From the NCBI RefSeq assembly GCF_037152535.1, contig NZ_JBBCMA010000009.1:22259-86258 (forward strand): a stretch of DNA of 64,000 bases. The letters are read 5' to 3'. Positions 20,838-30,848 of the stretch are shown here, in pieces. Source of the DNA: Leclercia sp. AS011. Its GTDB lineage: Bacteria; Pseudomonadota; Gammaproteobacteria; Enterobacterales; Enterobacteriaceae. The position numbers were made by a program, and so were the translations under genes. Each line of letters opens with the position of its first letter. Position 1 is the stretch's first letter. The notes below the pieces were generated by a model that was not told the origin of the DNA, did not search any database, and saw only the letters and a list, made by a program, of their open reading frames with translations.

Positions 20838-21041
20838 TCAGTAATTCACCTGGCTTGGGCCGCCATTATCGCCGCGGTCGTTACGATCTGGCAGGGTGGT
20901 TTGCACCGGGCTTTGCACTTTTTTGGTTGGTGGCGGCGCGGTTTTATCTGCCGGTGGGAAATAGAGCGGCCCTTTCAGACCACAGCCACTCAGGCTGAAC
21001 AGTGCGAGGAGAACGGCAAGCGTTCCAAAAACGTTTTTCAT
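20838..21041 (-). CDS. lptM: LptM (YifL), LPS-assembly lipoprotein
   Basis: 67 residues from the ATG at 21039-21041, the usual YifL length; a longer frame to 21098 gives no family sequence. The signal peptide ends in lipobox LSGC (residues 16-19), followed by GLKGPLYFPPADKTAPPP and the C-terminus GPSQVNY. Recent work on E. coli shows that YifL binds the LptDE translocon and promotes its disulphide maturation. It is the first gene of the dapF-yigA-xerC-yigB run. Confidence 0.95.
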   Translation of the reverse strand: MKNVFGTLAVLLALFSLSGCGLKGPLYFPPADKTAPPPTKKVQSPVQTTLPDRNDRGDNGGPSQVNY

Positions 21042-21180
21042 TATCAGGTTGCCTGTAAGTTCATGCTTTCTGTTTTCTATCATCGCAGGAGAAGGCACAA
21101 AAGCAAGAGTTTGCCGCTAACCTGCAACCGGAATTATTTAGCGTTATACTGCCGCCATCACGAAAAACAGGAACAGAACC

Positions 21181-21501
21181 ATGAATGACAGTGAATTCCA
21201 TCGCCTCGCCGATAACCTGTGGCAAACCATCGAAGAGCGCCTTGACGACTGGGATGGCGACAGCGACATCGATTGTGAAATCAACGGCGGTGTGCTGACC
21301 ATCAGCTTTGAAAACGGCAGCAAGATCATTATTAACCGCCAGGAACCGCTTCACCAGGTGTGGCTGGCCACCAAACAGGGCGGCTACCATTTCGACCTCA
21401 AGGGCGATGAGTGGATTTGCGATCGCAGCGGTGAAAGGTTCTGGGATCTGCTGGAACAGGCCGCGACCGCCCAGGCGGGTGAAGAGGTGAAATTCAGTTG
21501 A
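21181..21501 (+). CDS. cyaY: Frataxin-like protein CyaY
   Basis: 106 residues with the frataxin fold: acidic first helix ([20 protein letters not shown]) that binds iron, then the strand region [16 protein letters not shown] and the [11 protein letters not shown] motif. It regulates iron-sulphur cluster assembly with IscS. Divergent from lptM, with a REP element at its end; convergent with cyaA. Confidence 0.96.
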   Translation: MNDSEFHRLADNLWQTIEERLDDWDGDSDIDCEINGGVLTISFENGSKIIINRQEPLHQVWLATKQGGYHFDLKGDEWICDRSGERFWDLLEQAATAQAGEEVKFS

Positions 21502-21509
21502 GGTTTATT

Positions 21510-21540
21510 GCCCGGTGACGCTTGCGCTTACCGGGCCTAC
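21510..21540. repeat. REP element between cyaY and cyaA
   Basis: gcccggt and accgggc arms with gacgcttgcgctt between, followed by ctac, lie between the convergent ends of cyaY and cyaA. Confidence 0.85.
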
Positions 21541-21546
21541 AACGGC

Positions 21547-24090
21547 TCAGGAGAAATACTGCTGCAACAGCGGGGTACTGGCGTCCTGGTTAGCCGGTGC
21601 GGCGGCAATCACCTGGGTGCGGAACGGGATCACCTGCGCACGGCCATCGACCTTCACAATCTGGTAGAACTGCGGCAGGTTGAAGTTGATAAAACTGGAA
21701 CCATAAGTGAAGCGGTCGTGTGAGGACGAGTAGAAGCGGCTGACGTCGCGCACCAGCTCCTCTTTGCTGCCTTCACAGTGGTGATACACCTCGGCGCGGT
21801 TGGTTTCATCAAGGATATAGATATTGAAACCGGCATCGTCCCCCGACTCTTCAAAGAAGAACTGAATAATCCCTTCGCTGGCAAAACCATCCACCACCTG
21901 CGGCAGTTTGACGTGGTTGGTTTCCACCTGCACCGAGAGACCGTGCAGTTTGTTGTGTGAGATGGCACCGTAGAACTCAATGGCGTTTTCCAGCTTCTGC
22001 ACCGACACGTTCAGACGCTCAAAGAACAGGCCCCAGGTCTGCCCGGAGACGCGCAGCGCTTTGAAGCGCCCGGTTTCCTGACGGGTGCTGGAGAGGCGCA
22101 GATCGATACACTCGGAGACCAGCTGCTGCACGCGGGTACGGATCAGGCCACGCAGATGCTGGCTGTAGCAGAAGACCTCGACGCTGTCCGGCGGAGCAGC
22201 ATCCTGGTGCATCTTGCCGAGAATAGTTTTCAGCGCTTCGATCATCGCCTGTTCGCCGTTGAAGTGCAGAGTACGCACTTCGTTCCACGAGTTGCGGTAG
22301 AGCAGATCGACGCTGCCCACCAGGCAGTTTTGCTGCTCGCCAAAGCTGAACACATCCAGCTTACGGAAATCGAAATGCACCACCTGATTGCGGAACGCCG
22401 CCGTCGGGTCATATTCCAGGTTAACGATAATCGCCAGATGGCGAATTTCACACGGGCTGTAGAGCGCTTTCGGCGTAGGAGCCGGCAGACGCAGCGGGAA
22501 GTGGTGCGAGACATCCGCCACCATCTCCTGCAGTTTGGCGAGATCGACGATCTCGTTGCCCTTAATAAACAGACGGGTACGTGACGTGAGCAGTCCGTTA
22601 AACCAGGCCCAGGCCACCAGCTTGTTCAGATAGCGGTTATATTCCAGCGGCTGATGGCTGATGATCGAGTCCATGCTCGGCGCACGGTTGTACAGATACC
22701 ACCCGGTGCGGTTGGCGCGACCCGGCGGCACATAGATAAAGGTCAGGTTCGGTTCAGACAGGTCCGGCGAAATCTGTGGGTTTACCAGGGTCACTTTACC
22801 CGGCAGCGCTTCAAACGCGGCGTACAGCTTACGGGTCAGCACCCCGATATCCTGCGGGCTGGCGGAAACGCTGAGGTTGTTACGACGGGCAAAGCGGATC
22901 AGGTTACGGTAGCTCTGCATCATGGCATCGAGCAGCTCGTTGTGCGCTTCACGCACCTGATCGATCTTCCAGTTGGCGCGATTATCGAGCATCGACAGAC
23001 GCTCTTCGTCCCATCCCCACTCTTTGACTAACTGACTGAGCACTTCACGACGCCAGCCGACGCATGCGCGTTCGCGGCTGAGCTTCTCACAGACTTTGAG
23101 ATAGAAACATCGACGGACCAGGTCGAGACGGGTCGGATCGTCGATGGCTTTCAGGTATTCGGTGACGCGCTCGAGCATCATGCAGTAGGCATCAAGACCG
23201 AAAGAGACGATCTCGCCATCATGCAGACGCTGTTTAATGTCTTTCGCCAGCAGACGCGGCGTTGGGTATTCCCACGAGTAGGCTTCAAGCAGCAGGGTTT
23301 TGAGCACCGCTTTGTACGGGGAATCAATACTTTTATACAGCTGCCACAGGCTTGCGCCGAAATACTCTTCGGCGGAGAGGGAGCTCAAGCCACCCAGATC
23401 CAGCCACTCGTTTGGCGTCAGGACCCCCTGGGCGTAGAGCTTCATGACGTAATCGTCGTAATGCTCTTCTTCATCGCACGGCACCATACTCCAGAGAATA
23501 CGCTTCCCGGCCAGGCGCACGGCGGTACGGTAAAACTCATCCAGCAATAAGATGTGCTGCGTCGAGCCGCAGTCTTCACCACCCAGACTGCCGCTTTCAT
23601 TATGGCGGAAACGGTTTTCATCAATCAGGAAGAAACTCACTTCCACGCCGAGCGAGGCGGCCCAGCTCTCCAGCAGGCTGCATTTACGCTGCAGCAGCTG
23701 ACGCTCGTCGTTATCGAGCCACGACTGATGGCAGACCCAGATATCCAGGTCCGAAGAACAGCTTTGCCCAACCGAAGAGGTACTGCCCATGGTGTAGACG
23801 CCGGTGATCGGCAGTTCGCCTTTCGGGGATACCTGCGGCGGCATGCCACGGTAGAGCTCCAGCTCTTTCAGGTAGTGTTCTTGGGTTTCATCAGGCGTGT
23901 AAAGGCAGATGCCCTTGGGAACGTTACCGTCGAGGTAACCCGGCATCAGTGGGTGGTGATAGTGCAACAATGTCGGCAGAAGACTGTAAACCTGCTGGAA
24001 TGCAGGGCCCATCGCCGCAAGCGCGCGATCGACACGCAGTTGGTTGATGGCATCCAGTCTCTGTTTCAGAGTCTCAATATAGAGGTACAA
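21547..24090 (-). CDS. cyaA: Class I adenylate cyclase
   Basis: 847 residues, one less than E. coli. The start codon is TTG (24088-24090), as in E. coli, where it limits translation; no strong ribosome site precedes it. The N-terminal catalytic half contains the nucleotidyltransferase-like motif [19 protein letters not shown] near residues 105-123. The C-terminal half is regulatory and responds to phosphorylated EIIA-Glc. A CRP-like site lies 134 bases upstream, consistent with known cAMP-CRP repression of cyaA. It is divergent from hemC. Confidence 0.98.
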   Translation of the reverse strand: MYLYIETLKQRLDAINQLRVDRALAAMGPAFQQVYSLLPTLLHYHHPLMPGYLDGNVPKGICLYTPDETQEHYLKELELYRGMPPQVSPKGELPITGVYTMGSTSSVGQSCSSDLDIWVCHQSWLDNDERQLLQRKCSLLESWAASLGVEVSFFLIDENRFRHNESGSLGGEDCGSTQHILLLDEFYRTAVRLAGKRILWSMVPCDEEEHYDDYVMKLYAQGVLTPNEWLDLGGLSSLSAEEYFGASLWQLYKSIDSPYKAVLKTLLLEAYSWEYPTPRLLAKDIKQRLHDGEIVSFGLDAYCMMLERVTEYLKAIDDPTRLDLVRRCFYLKVCEKLSRERACVGWRREVLSQLVKEWGWDEERLSMLDNRANWKIDQVREAHNELLDAMMQSYRNLIRFARRNNLSVSASPQDIGVLTRKLYAAFEALPGKVTLVNPQISPDLSEPNLTFIYVPPGRANRTGWYLYNRAPSMDSIISHQPLEYNRYLNKLVAWAWFNGLLTSRTRLFIKGNEIVDLAKLQEMVADVSHHFPLRLPAPTPKALYSPCEIRHLAIIVNLEYDPTAAFRNQVVHFDFRKLDVFSFGEQQNCLVGSVDLLYRNSWNEVRTLHFNGEQAMIEALKTILGKMHQDAAPPDSVEVFCYSQHLRGLIRTRVQQLVSECIDLRLSSTRQETGRFKALRVSGQTWGLFFERLNVSVQKLENAIEFYGAISHNKLHGLSVQVETNHVKLPQVVDGFASEGIIQFFFEESGDDAGFNIYILDETNRAEVYHHCEGSKEELVRDVSRFYSSSHDRFTYGSSFINFNLPQFYQIVKVDGRAQVIPFRTQVIAAAPANQDASTPLLQQYFS

Positions 24091-24223
24091 GACGTATCGC
24101 CTGATGTTCAGAAGGCATTAATCCTCACCAGGACCGAGGATTACGCGTTCACAGTATTTCGAAAGTAACCGTCGCCCTTTTTCGCCCTTATCTTTCTGGT
24201 CTCGGAGACGAAAAAATGGTCTA

Positions 24224-24245
24224 AAACGTGATCAATTTAACACCT
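24224..24245. promoter_or_regulatory. CRP site in the cyaA promoter
   Basis: On the minus strand, tgttaaattgatcacg matches the CRP pattern TGTGA-N6-TCACA at 8 of 10 core positions, and corresponds closely to the E. coli cyaA P2 operator. It sits between cyaA and hemC. Confidence 0.75.
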
Positions 24246-24433
24246 TGCCGTTTGACCGTAAAGAAAGATGCGCTACATACAAGTGTAGCACCGTTCTGTA
24301 CGTGTAAATTCCTGAATACGGCAGCAGGCAACCTCTATCCCTGCCCTGTCCTGACCCCTCAACGTCCGTAAACCTGACACTCCCAGGACAACAATGTTAG
24401 GATGGTCAGTAGATGATTAAGACGGTAACAAGC

Positions 24434-25375
24434 ATGTTAGACAATGTTTTAAGAATTGCCACACGCCAAAGCCCTCTCGCGCTCTGGCAGGCACATTACG
24501 TTAAGCAGCGCCTCGAAGCCTGCCATGAAGGCTTGCGTGTTGAGCTGGTACCGATGGTAACGCGTGGCGATGTCATTCTTGATACACCGCTGGCGAAAGT
24601 GGGCGGCAAAGGCCTGTTCGTGAAAGAGCTGGAGCTGGCACTGCTTGAGGATCGCGCCGATATCGCGGTCCACTCCATGAAGGACGTCCCGGTTGATTTC
24701 CCCGAGGGGCTGGGCCTGGTCACCATTTGCGAGCGCGAAGATCCGCGTGACGCCTTTGTTTCAAACCGCTACGACTCGCTGGATGACCTGCCGCAGGGCA
24801 GTATCGTTGGCACGTCAAGTTTACGCCGCCAGTGTCAGCTGGCCGAGTCCCGCCCGGATCTGGTTATCCGCTCCCTGCGCGGTAACGTCGGTACCCGTCT
24901 CGGCAAGCTCGATAACGGCGAGTACGACGCCATCATTCTGGCGGTAGCCGGTCTGAAACGCCTGGGCCTGGAGTCGCGCATTAAGGTGGCGTTGCCACCG
25001 GAGCAGTCGCTGCCGGCCGTCGGTCAGGGCGCGGTGGGCATTGAGTGCCGACTCAACGATAGCCGCACCCATGCGCTGCTGGCACCGCTCAATCACGACG
25101 AGACGGTCATTCGCGTCAAGGCGGAGCGCGCCATGAACACCCGCCTTGAAGGGGGATGTCAGGTACCGATTGGCAGCTATGCTGAATTAATTGCTGGCGA
25201 ACTGTGGCTGCGTGCGCTGGTTGGCGCGCCGGACGGTTCGCAGATGGTGCGCGGCGAACGCCGTGGTAACCCTCAGGATGCAGAACAGCTGGGTATTTCG
25301 CTGGCAGAAGAGCTGCTCGACAACGGTGCCCGTGAAATTCTCGCGGAAGTCTATAATGGAGAACCCCCGGCATGA
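24434..25375 (+). CDS. hemC: Hydroxymethylbilane synthase
   Basis: 313 residues from the ATG at 24434 ([19 protein letters not shown]), the E. coli length. It polymerises four porphobilinogens into hydroxymethylbilane. The dipyrromethane cofactor cysteine is in [12 protein letters not shown] near residue 242, and the arginine-rich active site includes SSLRRQCQL. First gene of hemCDXY; overlaps hemD by four bases (ATGA). Confidence 0.98.
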   Translation: MLDNVLRIATRQSPLALWQAHYVKQRLEACHEGLRVELVPMVTRGDVILDTPLAKVGGKGLFVKELELALLEDRADIAVHSMKDVPVDFPEGLGLVTICEREDPRDAFVSNRYDSLDDLPQGSIVGTSSLRRQCQLAESRPDLVIRSLRGNVGTRLGKLDNGEYDAIILAVAGLKRLGLESRIKVALPPEQSLPAVGQGAVGIECRLNDSRTHALLAPLNHDETVIRVKAERAMNTRLEGGCQVPIGSYAELIAGELWLRALVGAPDGSQMVRGERRGNPQDAEQLGISLAEELLDNGAREILAEVYNGEPPA

Positions 25376-26112
25376 GTATTCTCGTCACCCGCCCTTCTCC
25401 CGCTGGAGATGAGTTAGTGAGCCGTCTGCGCACACTCGGGCAGGTGGCGTGGAGCTTTCCGCTGATTGAGTTCTCCCCGGGCCGGGAACTTCCCCTGCTC
25501 GCTGGCCATCTTGCTGCGTTGCAGGCCGATGACATGCTGTTCGCTCTGTCACAACACGCCGTGGAGTTTGCCCACGCCCGGCTGCAACAGGACGGCCAGC
25601 GCTGGCCGGATGCACCGCACTATTTCGCCATCGGCAGAACCACCGCCCTGGCGCTGCATACCGAAAGCGGCAAAGACATTCGCTATCCGCTGGATCGGGA
25701 AACCAGCGAAGTGTTGCTACAATTACCTGAATTACAAACTGTTGCGGGCAAGCGCATTCTGATTTTGCGCGGCAACGGTGGGCGAGAGCTGCTGGGCAAT
25801 ACGCTGCGTGAGCGCGGAGCAGAAGTGACATTTTGTGAATGTTATCAACGTTGTAATAAACATTATGACGGTGCAGAAGAGGCGATGCGCTGGCAGTCTC
25901 GCGGCGTTACCACTCTGGTAGTGACCAGCGGCGAAATGCTACAACAGCTCTGGTCGCTGATCCCGCAATGGTATCGTGATAACTGGTTACTCCGCTGTCG
26001 GCTTCTGGTCGTCAGTGAGCGTCTGGCGAACCTCGCCCGGGAACTGGGCTGGCAAGATATTCGGATCGCTGATAACGCCGACAACGATGCGCTGCTGCGC
26101 GCATTACAATAA
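25372..26112 (+). CDS. hemD: Uroporphyrinogen-III synthase
   Basis: 246 residues. HemD proteins diverge strongly, but position after hemC, length and motifs such as the N-terminal [18 protein letters not shown] and [12 protein letters not shown] identify it. It cyclises hydroxymethylbilane with inversion of ring D. Start overlaps the hemC stop; hemX starts 21 bases later. Confidence 0.97.
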   Translation: MSILVTRPSPAGDELVSRLRTLGQVAWSFPLIEFSPGRELPLLAGHLAALQADDMLFALSQHAVEFAHARLQQDGQRWPDAPHYFAIGRTTALALHTESGKDIRYPLDRETSEVLLQLPELQTVAGKRILILRGNGGRELLGNTLRERGAEVTFCECYQRCNKHYDGAEEAMRWQSRGVTTLVVTSGEMLQQLWSLIPQWYRDNWLLRCRLLVVSERLANLARELGWQDIRIADNADNDALLRALQ

Positions 26113-26133
26113 CTCTCATAATGGGAAGCCATA

Positions 26134-27306
26134 ATGACGGAACAAGAAAAATCCTCCGCCGTGGTTGAAGAGACCAGGGAGACTGTGGACACCACGCCAC
26201 AGCCAGAAACGACAGAGAAAAAGCATGGCAGCAATAAAACCAGTCTGGCGTTAAGCGCGATTGCCATCGCCATCGCGCTGGCTGCAGGTATCGGCCTGTA
26301 CGGTCTGGTGAAGAAACAAGCCACCAATCAGACCGCCACCAGCGACGCGCTGGTGACTCAGGTCACCGCCCTGCAACAGGCCCAGCAGGCGCAGAAAACC
26401 GAGCTGGAAGGGGTGATCAAACAGCAGGCGGCCCAGCTGGCCGACGCGAACCGTCAGCAGGCCGAGCTGGCGAAACAGCTGGATGAAATGCAGCAAAAAG
26501 TGGCGGCCATTTCCGGCACCGACGCCAAAACCTGGCTGCTGGCGCAGGCAGATTTCCTGGTCAAACTGGCCGGACGTAAGCTGTGGAGCGATCAGGATGT
26601 CACCACTGCCGCCGCGCTGCTGAAAAGCGCCGACGCCAGCCTGGGCGATATGAACGACCCGAGCCTCATCACTGCCCGTCGTGCCCTCACCGAAGATATC
26701 GCCAGCCTGGCGACCGTCTCGCAGGTGGATTACGACGGCATCATTCTGAAAGTGAATCAGCTGTCGAACCAGATCGATAACCTGCGTCTGGCAGACAATA
26801 ACGACGACGACTCCCCGATGGACTCCGACAGCAGCGAACTCTCCAGCTCACTGAGCGAGTGGCGCATCAACCTGCAGAAAAGCTGGCAGAACTTTATGGA
26901 CAGCTTTATTACCGTGCGCCGCCGCGATGAAACCACCGTGCCGCTGTTAGCCCCCAATCAGGACGTCTACCTGCGCGAAAACCTGCGCTCACGCCTGCTG
27001 GTGGCCGCGCAGGCGGTTCCTCGCCATCAGGAAGAGACCTATAAGCAGGCGCTGGACAACGTCTCGACCTGGGTGCGTGCTTACTACGATACCGACGATG
27101 CCACCACCACGGCCTTCCTCGACGATGTGGACAAGCTGAGCCAACAGAACATCACCATGAACGTCCCGGATAAGCTGGCGAGCCAGCCGATTCTGGAGAA
27201 GCTGATGCAGACGCGCGTGCGCAACCTGCTGGCACAGCCGGGCGTGGCCGCAGAGCAGGCTCCCGCTGCTGCTCCGGCCCCTGACAGCGCGCCGCAAGGA
27301 GAGTAA
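26134..27306 (+). CDS. hemX: HemX, membrane protein of the hem operon
   Basis: 390 residues: an acidic N-terminal tail, one membrane helix at about 38-57 ([20 protein letters not shown]), a glutamine/alanine-rich coiled coil at about 70-125, and a periplasmic domain. Once listed as a uroporphyrinogen methylase, but it lacks methylase motifs. Function is unknown. The C-terminus is Ala/Pro-rich. It is followed two bases later by hemY. Confidence 0.93.
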   Translation: MTEQEKSSAVVEETRETVDTTPQPETTEKKHGSNKTSLALSAIAIAIALAAGIGLYGLVKKQATNQTATSDALVTQVTALQQAQQAQKTELEGVIKQQAAQLADANRQQAELAKQLDEMQQKVAAISGTDAKTWLLAQADFLVKLAGRKLWSDQDVTTAAALLKSADASLGDMNDPSLITARRALTEDIASLATVSQVDYDGIILKVNQLSNQIDNLRLADNNDDDSPMDSDSSELSSSLSEWRINLQKSWQNFMDSFITVRRRDETTVPLLAPNQDVYLRENLRSRLLVAAQAVPRHQEETYKQALDNVSTWVRAYYDTDDATTTAFLDDVDKLSQQNITMNVPDKLASQPILEKLMQTRVRNLLAQPGVAAEQAPAAAPAPDSAPQGE

Positions 27307-27308
27307 TC

Positions 27309-28508
27309 ATGTTGAAAGTCCTGTTACTCTTCGCACTGCTGCTCGCCGGGATCGTGCTGGGTCCTATGCTGGCGGGTCATCAGGGTTACGTGCTGATCCA
27401 GACCGATAACTACAATATTGAAACCAGCGTCACCGGGTTGGTGATCATTCTGATCCTGGTGATGGTGGCGTTTCTGGCGATCGAATGGATCCTGCGCCGC
27501 ATCTTCCGTACCGGGGCCCATACCCGCAGCTGGTTTGTTGGCCGCAAGCGCCGCCGTGCCCGCAAGCAGACCGAACAGGCGTTGCTGAAGCTGGCGGAAG
27601 GCGACTATCAGCAGGTTGAGAAGCTGATGTCGAAGAACGCCGATCACGCGGAACAACCGGTGGTGAACTATCTGCTGGCCGCCGAAGCCGCCCAGCAGCG
27701 CGGCGATGAAGTGCGCGCCAATCAGCATCTGGAGCGCGCTTCCGAGCTGGCCGAAAACGATCCGATCCCGGTGGAGATCACCCGGGTGCGTCTGCAGCTG
27801 GCACGGAACGAAAACCATGCCGCCCGTCACGGCGTCGATCGCCTGCTGGAGATCGCCCCGCGTCATCCGGAGGTGCTGCGTCTGGCAGAGCAGGCCTATA
27901 TCCGCACCGGTGCCTGGGGCTCGCTGCTGGACATCATCCCGTCGATGGCAAAAGCTGACGTGGGTGACGATGAGCAGCGCGATAACCTGCAACGTCAGGC
28001 GTGGATTGGTCTCATGGACCAGGCGCGTGCCGATCAGGGCAGCGATGGTCTGAAAGAGTGGTGGAAGAATCAGAGCCGCAAAACGCGCCAGCAGGTACCC
28101 CTGCAGGTGGCGATGGCGGAGCACCTGATTGAGTGTGACGATCATGATACCGCCCAGAGCATCATTCTTGATGGCCTGAAGCGTCAGTATGACGATCGTC
28201 TGGTGATGGTGATCCCGCGTCTGAAAACCAATAACCCGGAGCAGATCGAGAAAATGCTTCGCCAGCAGATCAAAACCGTGGGCGATCGGCCGCTGCTGTG
28301 GAGCACCCTCGGTCAGTCGCTGGCCAGACATGGTGAATGGAAAGAGGCCAGCCTCGCCTTCCGCGCCGCGTTAAAACAGCGTCCGGATGCGTTTGACTAC
28401 GCCTGGCTGGCGGACACCCTGGACAAGCTGCATCTGCCAGAGGAAGCCGCCGCAATGCGTCGCGATGGTCTGCTGCTGACGTTGCAGAACAATCCCCCGC
28501 AGCAATAA
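27309..28508 (+). CDS. hemY: HemY, TPR membrane protein of the hem operon
   Basis: 399 residues with two N-terminal membrane helices (residues 2-20 and about 40-62), a basic loop (GRKRRRARKQTEQAL), then several tetratricopeptide repeats to the C-terminus. It is unrelated to Bacillus HemY protoporphyrinogen oxidase. It has been linked to coordination of late haem steps in E. coli. Last gene of hemCDXY and followed by a strong terminator. Confidence 0.94.
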   Translation: MLKVLLLFALLLAGIVLGPMLAGHQGYVLIQTDNYNIETSVTGLVIILILVMVAFLAIEWILRRIFRTGAHTRSWFVGRKRRRARKQTEQALLKLAEGDYQQVEKLMSKNADHAEQPVVNYLLAAEAAQQRGDEVRANQHLERASELAENDPIPVEITRVRLQLARNENHAARHGVDRLLEIAPRHPEVLRLAEQAYIRTGAWGSLLDIIPSMAKADVGDDEQRDNLQRQAWIGLMDQARADQGSDGLKEWWKNQSRKTRQQVPLQVAMAEHLIECDDHDTAQSIILDGLKRQYDDRLVMVIPRLKTNNPEQIEKMLRQQIKTVGDRPLLWSTLGQSLARHGEWKEASLAFRAALKQRPDAFDYAWLADTLDKLHLPEEAAAMRRDGLLLTLQNNPPQQ

Positions 28509-28512
28509 TTGC

Positions 28513-28540
28513 AAAGGAGGCCTGACGGCCTCCTTTTTTA
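28513..28540 (+). terminator. Terminator of hemCDXY
   Basis: aaaggaggcc-tgac-ggcctccttt is a 10-bp stem followed by a short T-run, five bases after the hemY stop. Confidence 0.92.
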
Positions 28541-28667
28541 TTTGCTACATTCTTTGCATCATCTTCATGAGACCGCCTCCGCCAATGTAACGACCTCCTT
28601 TCATTAAACATTTTTCCTGCACACGCCCTGGCGGTGTGGACTATCTCGTTTTTGAAAGGATCGTTTC

Positions 28668-29873
28668 ATGAACACGCTTTTATACGCGCTTTTTTGCGCG
28701 CTCCGCAGCCATCGCTGGCTGCGTCTGCTGGCCTGCGCTTTTCTGTTTACCTCTGTAGGGAATGGCTTAACCCAGGTGATGGTCTTTGGCCTGCTGCTGG
28801 ACTGGCAGGCCCCCGCCTCTTTGCTGACCCTGGCATATCTGTTTGCCACGCTGCCGGGGTTTCTGGGCAGCCTCGTCGGGGAGAAGCTCTGTATGCGCTT
28901 TTCGCCCATCCGCCTGCTGATCCTGACCGAGTGGCTGGGTCTGCTCGCCCTGCTGTTTCCCCTGCTGGGCATTCAGTATCACAGCATGGTGGCCCTGCTG
29001 GCGGTGCAGTCCACCGAGGCCTTTCTGGCGGGCATGAGCTGGCCCGCACTGACCCTGCTCTTCCGACGGGGATTATCCGAAGCCGAGCTGCCCGCGGCCA
29101 CATGCCTGGAGACGATGATTTTTGCTTCGCAGGTGCTGCTGGGTACCGGGCTGGGTATGGTGCTGTTCCATCATCTGCCTGCCCTGGCCCTGCTGGGGAT
29201 CGACGCGCTCACTTTTGTCGGCTCTTTGCTGATGCTGCTCCTCGCCGGCAGCGCGTTGCCTTCCCTGGCGCCTGAGCAGGCAGCGGACACTGAAAAACCG
29301 GTGCCGGTGCGCTGGCAGGCGCTGGCCCCGTTGCAAAAACGCAGCCTGTTACTGCTCCCCGCCCTCGCCGCCGTGGGATCGCCTGCCATGGCGCTGCTGC
29401 CTGCGCTGGCGCAGCAGATCGAACCGGATAATGCCGCCGGACTGGCCCTGCCCTTGCTCTTTGCCCGTAGCATGGGGCAGCTGTGCGGCCCGCTGCTGCT
29501 GAACAGAGAGAGTCTGCCTCGCTACGCCGGGCACAACCGCCTTCTGCTGACCTGTCTCGGACTCTTTTTATTTGCCTATGGGACGATCCCGCTGCTATCG
29601 GGGACCCAGGCGCTGGGGGTGGTATTTATCGCCCATCTGGCTTCGAATGTCGTTTTTGCGGTGGGCACGTTTAGCCTGTTGAGCAGCTTTCAGACCGGCC
29701 AGGTCTCCTCTGCCAGCGGCAAGGCATGGCGATGGCAAACCGCCAGTGCGTCGCTCTTTACCTGCCTGACGGCAATGGTGGCTGACGTGCTGGGGCCGTT
29801 ACAGGCGCTGTATGGCGTTTCCGGCTGCGCCTTGCTGATGGTGGTGGGGATCCTGACGCGCTACTGCAGATAA
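28668..29873 (+). CDS. MFS-type transporter, substrate unknown
   Basis: 401 residues with about 10-12 hydrophobic segments and an MFS-like organisation; a long cytoplasmic loop at about 205-220 (ALPSLAPEQAADTEKPVP) divides the two halves. The ribosome site aaaggatc precedes the ATG. I do not recognise a characterised orthologue; it resembles small drug/metabolite efflux proteins of the MFS but lacks an obvious motif A (GxxxDRxGRR). It occupies the hemY-glmZ interval; E. coli has asl genes on the other side of glmZ. It is convergent with glmZ, whose terminator starts six bases beyond this stop. Confidence 0.8.
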   Translation: MNTLLYALFCALRSHRWLRLLACAFLFTSVGNGLTQVMVFGLLLDWQAPASLLTLAYLFATLPGFLGSLVGEKLCMRFSPIRLLILTEWLGLLALLFPLLGIQYHSMVALLAVQSTEAFLAGMSWPALTLLFRRGLSEAELPAATCLETMIFASQVLLGTGLGMVLFHHLPALALLGIDALTFVGSLLMLLLAGSALPSLAPEQAADTEKPVPVRWQALAPLQKRSLLLLPALAAVGSPAMALLPALAQQIEPDNAAGLALPLLFARSMGQLCGPLLLNRESLPRYAGHNRLLLTCLGLFLFAYGTIPLLSGTQALGVVFIAHLASNVVFAVGTFSLLSSFQTGQVSSASGKAWRWQTASASLFTCLTAMVADVLGPLQALYGVSGCALLMVVGILTRYCR

Positions 29874-29878
29874 GGCAT

Positions 29879-30077
29879 AAAAAAACGCCTGCTAAAAAGC
29901 AGGCGTTAAACAGGTCTGTTCGACAACTTGTGGTGCTTCACTCAACGTTATGCCCATGGTGTTTGATGAGGCCGAAGCGACATCTGTCTGTGGACGATAA
30001 GCACCGTAAATGGCTCTGCATCATTCCGGTGTTTATGAGGCACTAAGGCGAACATAAGAGATGGAATGAGCATCTAC
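29879..30077 (-). ncRNA. glmZ: Small regulatory RNA GlmZ
   Basis: The minus strand from 30077 reads gtagatgctcattccatctc and continues with close similarity to E. coli GlmZ (cttatgttcgccttagtgcc, ggtgcttatcgtccac, aacgttgagtgaagcacc), ending in the terminator aacgcctgctttttagcagg... and a run of seven T. Length is about 199 nt against 207 in E. coli. GlmZ activates glmS translation with Hfq, is protected by GlmY and is cleaved by RNase E with RapZ, so it links glucosamine-6-phosphate level to cell-envelope precursor supply. Location next to hemY is conserved. Identification is from remembered sequence. Confidence 0.93.
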
Positions 30078-30081
30078 ACGT

Positions 30082-30104
30082 ATATTATTGCACGCAACAT
30101 GCCA
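30082..30104 (-). promoter_or_regulatory. Overlapping sigma-54 and sigma-70 promoter of glmZ
   Basis: On the minus strand tggcatgttgcgtgca has GG and GC dinucleotides 12 bases apart in the -24/-12 pattern TGGCAC-N5-TTGCA, with the -12 GC 13-14 bases before the GlmZ 5' end. TAATAT at 30087-30082 could be a sigma-70 -10 element. Overlapping promoters of this kind are described for glmY/glmZ in several Enterobacteriaceae, whereas E. coli glmZ uses sigma-70 only. Confidence 0.7.
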
Positions 30105-30210
30105 GGTTTGCACAGAGAAGTTGTCTGATATCCAACTTTTTAAGATAAAAGGAAATTATGTCATTCAGGCAGGTATCAGGCGGCAAAATGCCTCTGAATG
30201 GCGGGCAAAG

Positions 30211-30228
30211 TGTCTCCGGAAAACGACA
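30211..30228. promoter_or_regulatory. GlrR binding site 1 upstream of glmZ
   Basis: TGTC-tccggaaaac-GACA is an exact match to the GlrR pattern TGTC-N10-GACA, about 140 bases upstream of the GlmZ start, a normal distance for an enhancer-binding activator of sigma-54. Confidence 0.72.
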
Positions 30229-30273
30229 CCAGGGCACAGAAAGGAATATATTGTTATTTTTCAGTAAATTAGA

Positions 30274-30291
30274 TGTCACTTATTCACGACA
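30274..30291. promoter_or_regulatory. GlrR binding site 2 upstream of glmZ
   Basis: TGTC-acttattcac-GACA is a second exact TGTC-N10-GACA match, 63 bases (six helical turns) from the first. A third, imperfect copy (tgtc-ggcaatcagc-aaca) starts at about 30306. The rest of the interval up to the tRNA terminator holds no gene. Confidence 0.72.
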
Positions 30292-30340
30292 GGCCTGAAT
30301 ATCGCTGTCGGCAATCAGCAACAAAGGGAAGTAATGACAG

Positions 30341-30369
30341 AAAACAAAAAACCCCGCCGAAGCGGGGTT
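30341..30369 (-). terminator. Terminator of the argX-hisR-leuT-proM tRNA operon
   Basis: On the minus strand aaccccgc-ttcg-gcggggtt is followed by TTTTTTG; it begins seven bases past the CCA end of tRNA-Pro. Confidence 0.93.
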
Positions 30370-30375
30370 CAAAAT

Positions 30376-30452
30376 TGGTCGGCGAGAGAGGATTCGAACC
30401 TCCGACCCACTGGTCCCAAACCAGTTGCGCTACCAAGCTGCGCTACTCGCCG
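30376..30452 (-). tRNA. proM: tRNA-Pro (TGG)
   Basis: 77 nt with encoded CCA. The anticodon loop is ctggtttgggaccag (anticodon TGG), T loop ggttcgaatcc and acceptor stem cggcgag/ctcgccg. Last of four tRNAs on one transcript. Confidence 0.97.
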
Positions 30453-30495
30453 TTGTACTGCTTTTTGAATTTTTAGTTCAATTCATTAAAAGTCG

Positions 30496-30581
30496 TGGTG
30501 CGAGGGGGGGGACTCGAACCCCCACATCCTAAGGACACTAACACCTGAAGCTAGCGCGTCTACCAATTCCGCCACCTTCGC
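30496..30581 (-). tRNA. leuT: tRNA-Leu (CAG)
   Basis: 86 nt with encoded CCA and a long class II variable arm (tgtccttaggatg), one base shorter than in E. coli leuT as I recall it. The anticodon CAG lies in gcttcaggtg. The T arm contains an eight-C run. Confidence 0.96.
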
Positions 30582-30602
30582 AATTCACAACTCTTTAAAT
30601 AA

Positions 30603-30679
30603 TGGGGTGGCTAATGGGATTCGAACCCACGACAACTGGAATCACAATCCAGGGCTCTACCAACTGAGCTATAGCCACC
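30603..30679 (-). tRNA. hisR: tRNA-His (GTG)
   Basis: 77 nt with encoded CCA; anticodon GTG in ggattgtgattcc; acceptor stem ggtggct pairs with agccacc. Its 5' G is the extra G-1 (from a ...G-1 paired with the discriminator C) typical of tRNA-His. Confidence 0.97.
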
Positions 30680-30750
30680 ACTACTTGATTCTTTACTTCC
30701 ACGCGGTTCTGCCTACTTAACAGACCACCGCAGCTCCAGCACCGGGTAAA

Positions 30751-30827
<77 letters not shown>

Positions 30828-30848
30828 TTAGCGCCGTTGCGGGGCTGG

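Noticed and set aside
27324..28331. 335-codon frame antisense to hemY
   Set aside because: Shadow frame opposite a well-supported gene; composition rich in His/Gln/Leu without recognisable domains.
30140..30165. IHF site between the glmZ promoter and the GlrR sites
   Set aside because: The stretch is AT-rich, but no clean match to the IHF consensus was found on either strand, so it is not listed as a feature.
30085..30476. Short frames over the glmZ upstream region and tRNA-Pro
   Set aside because: They run through regulatory sites, a terminator and a tRNA and do not resemble proteins.
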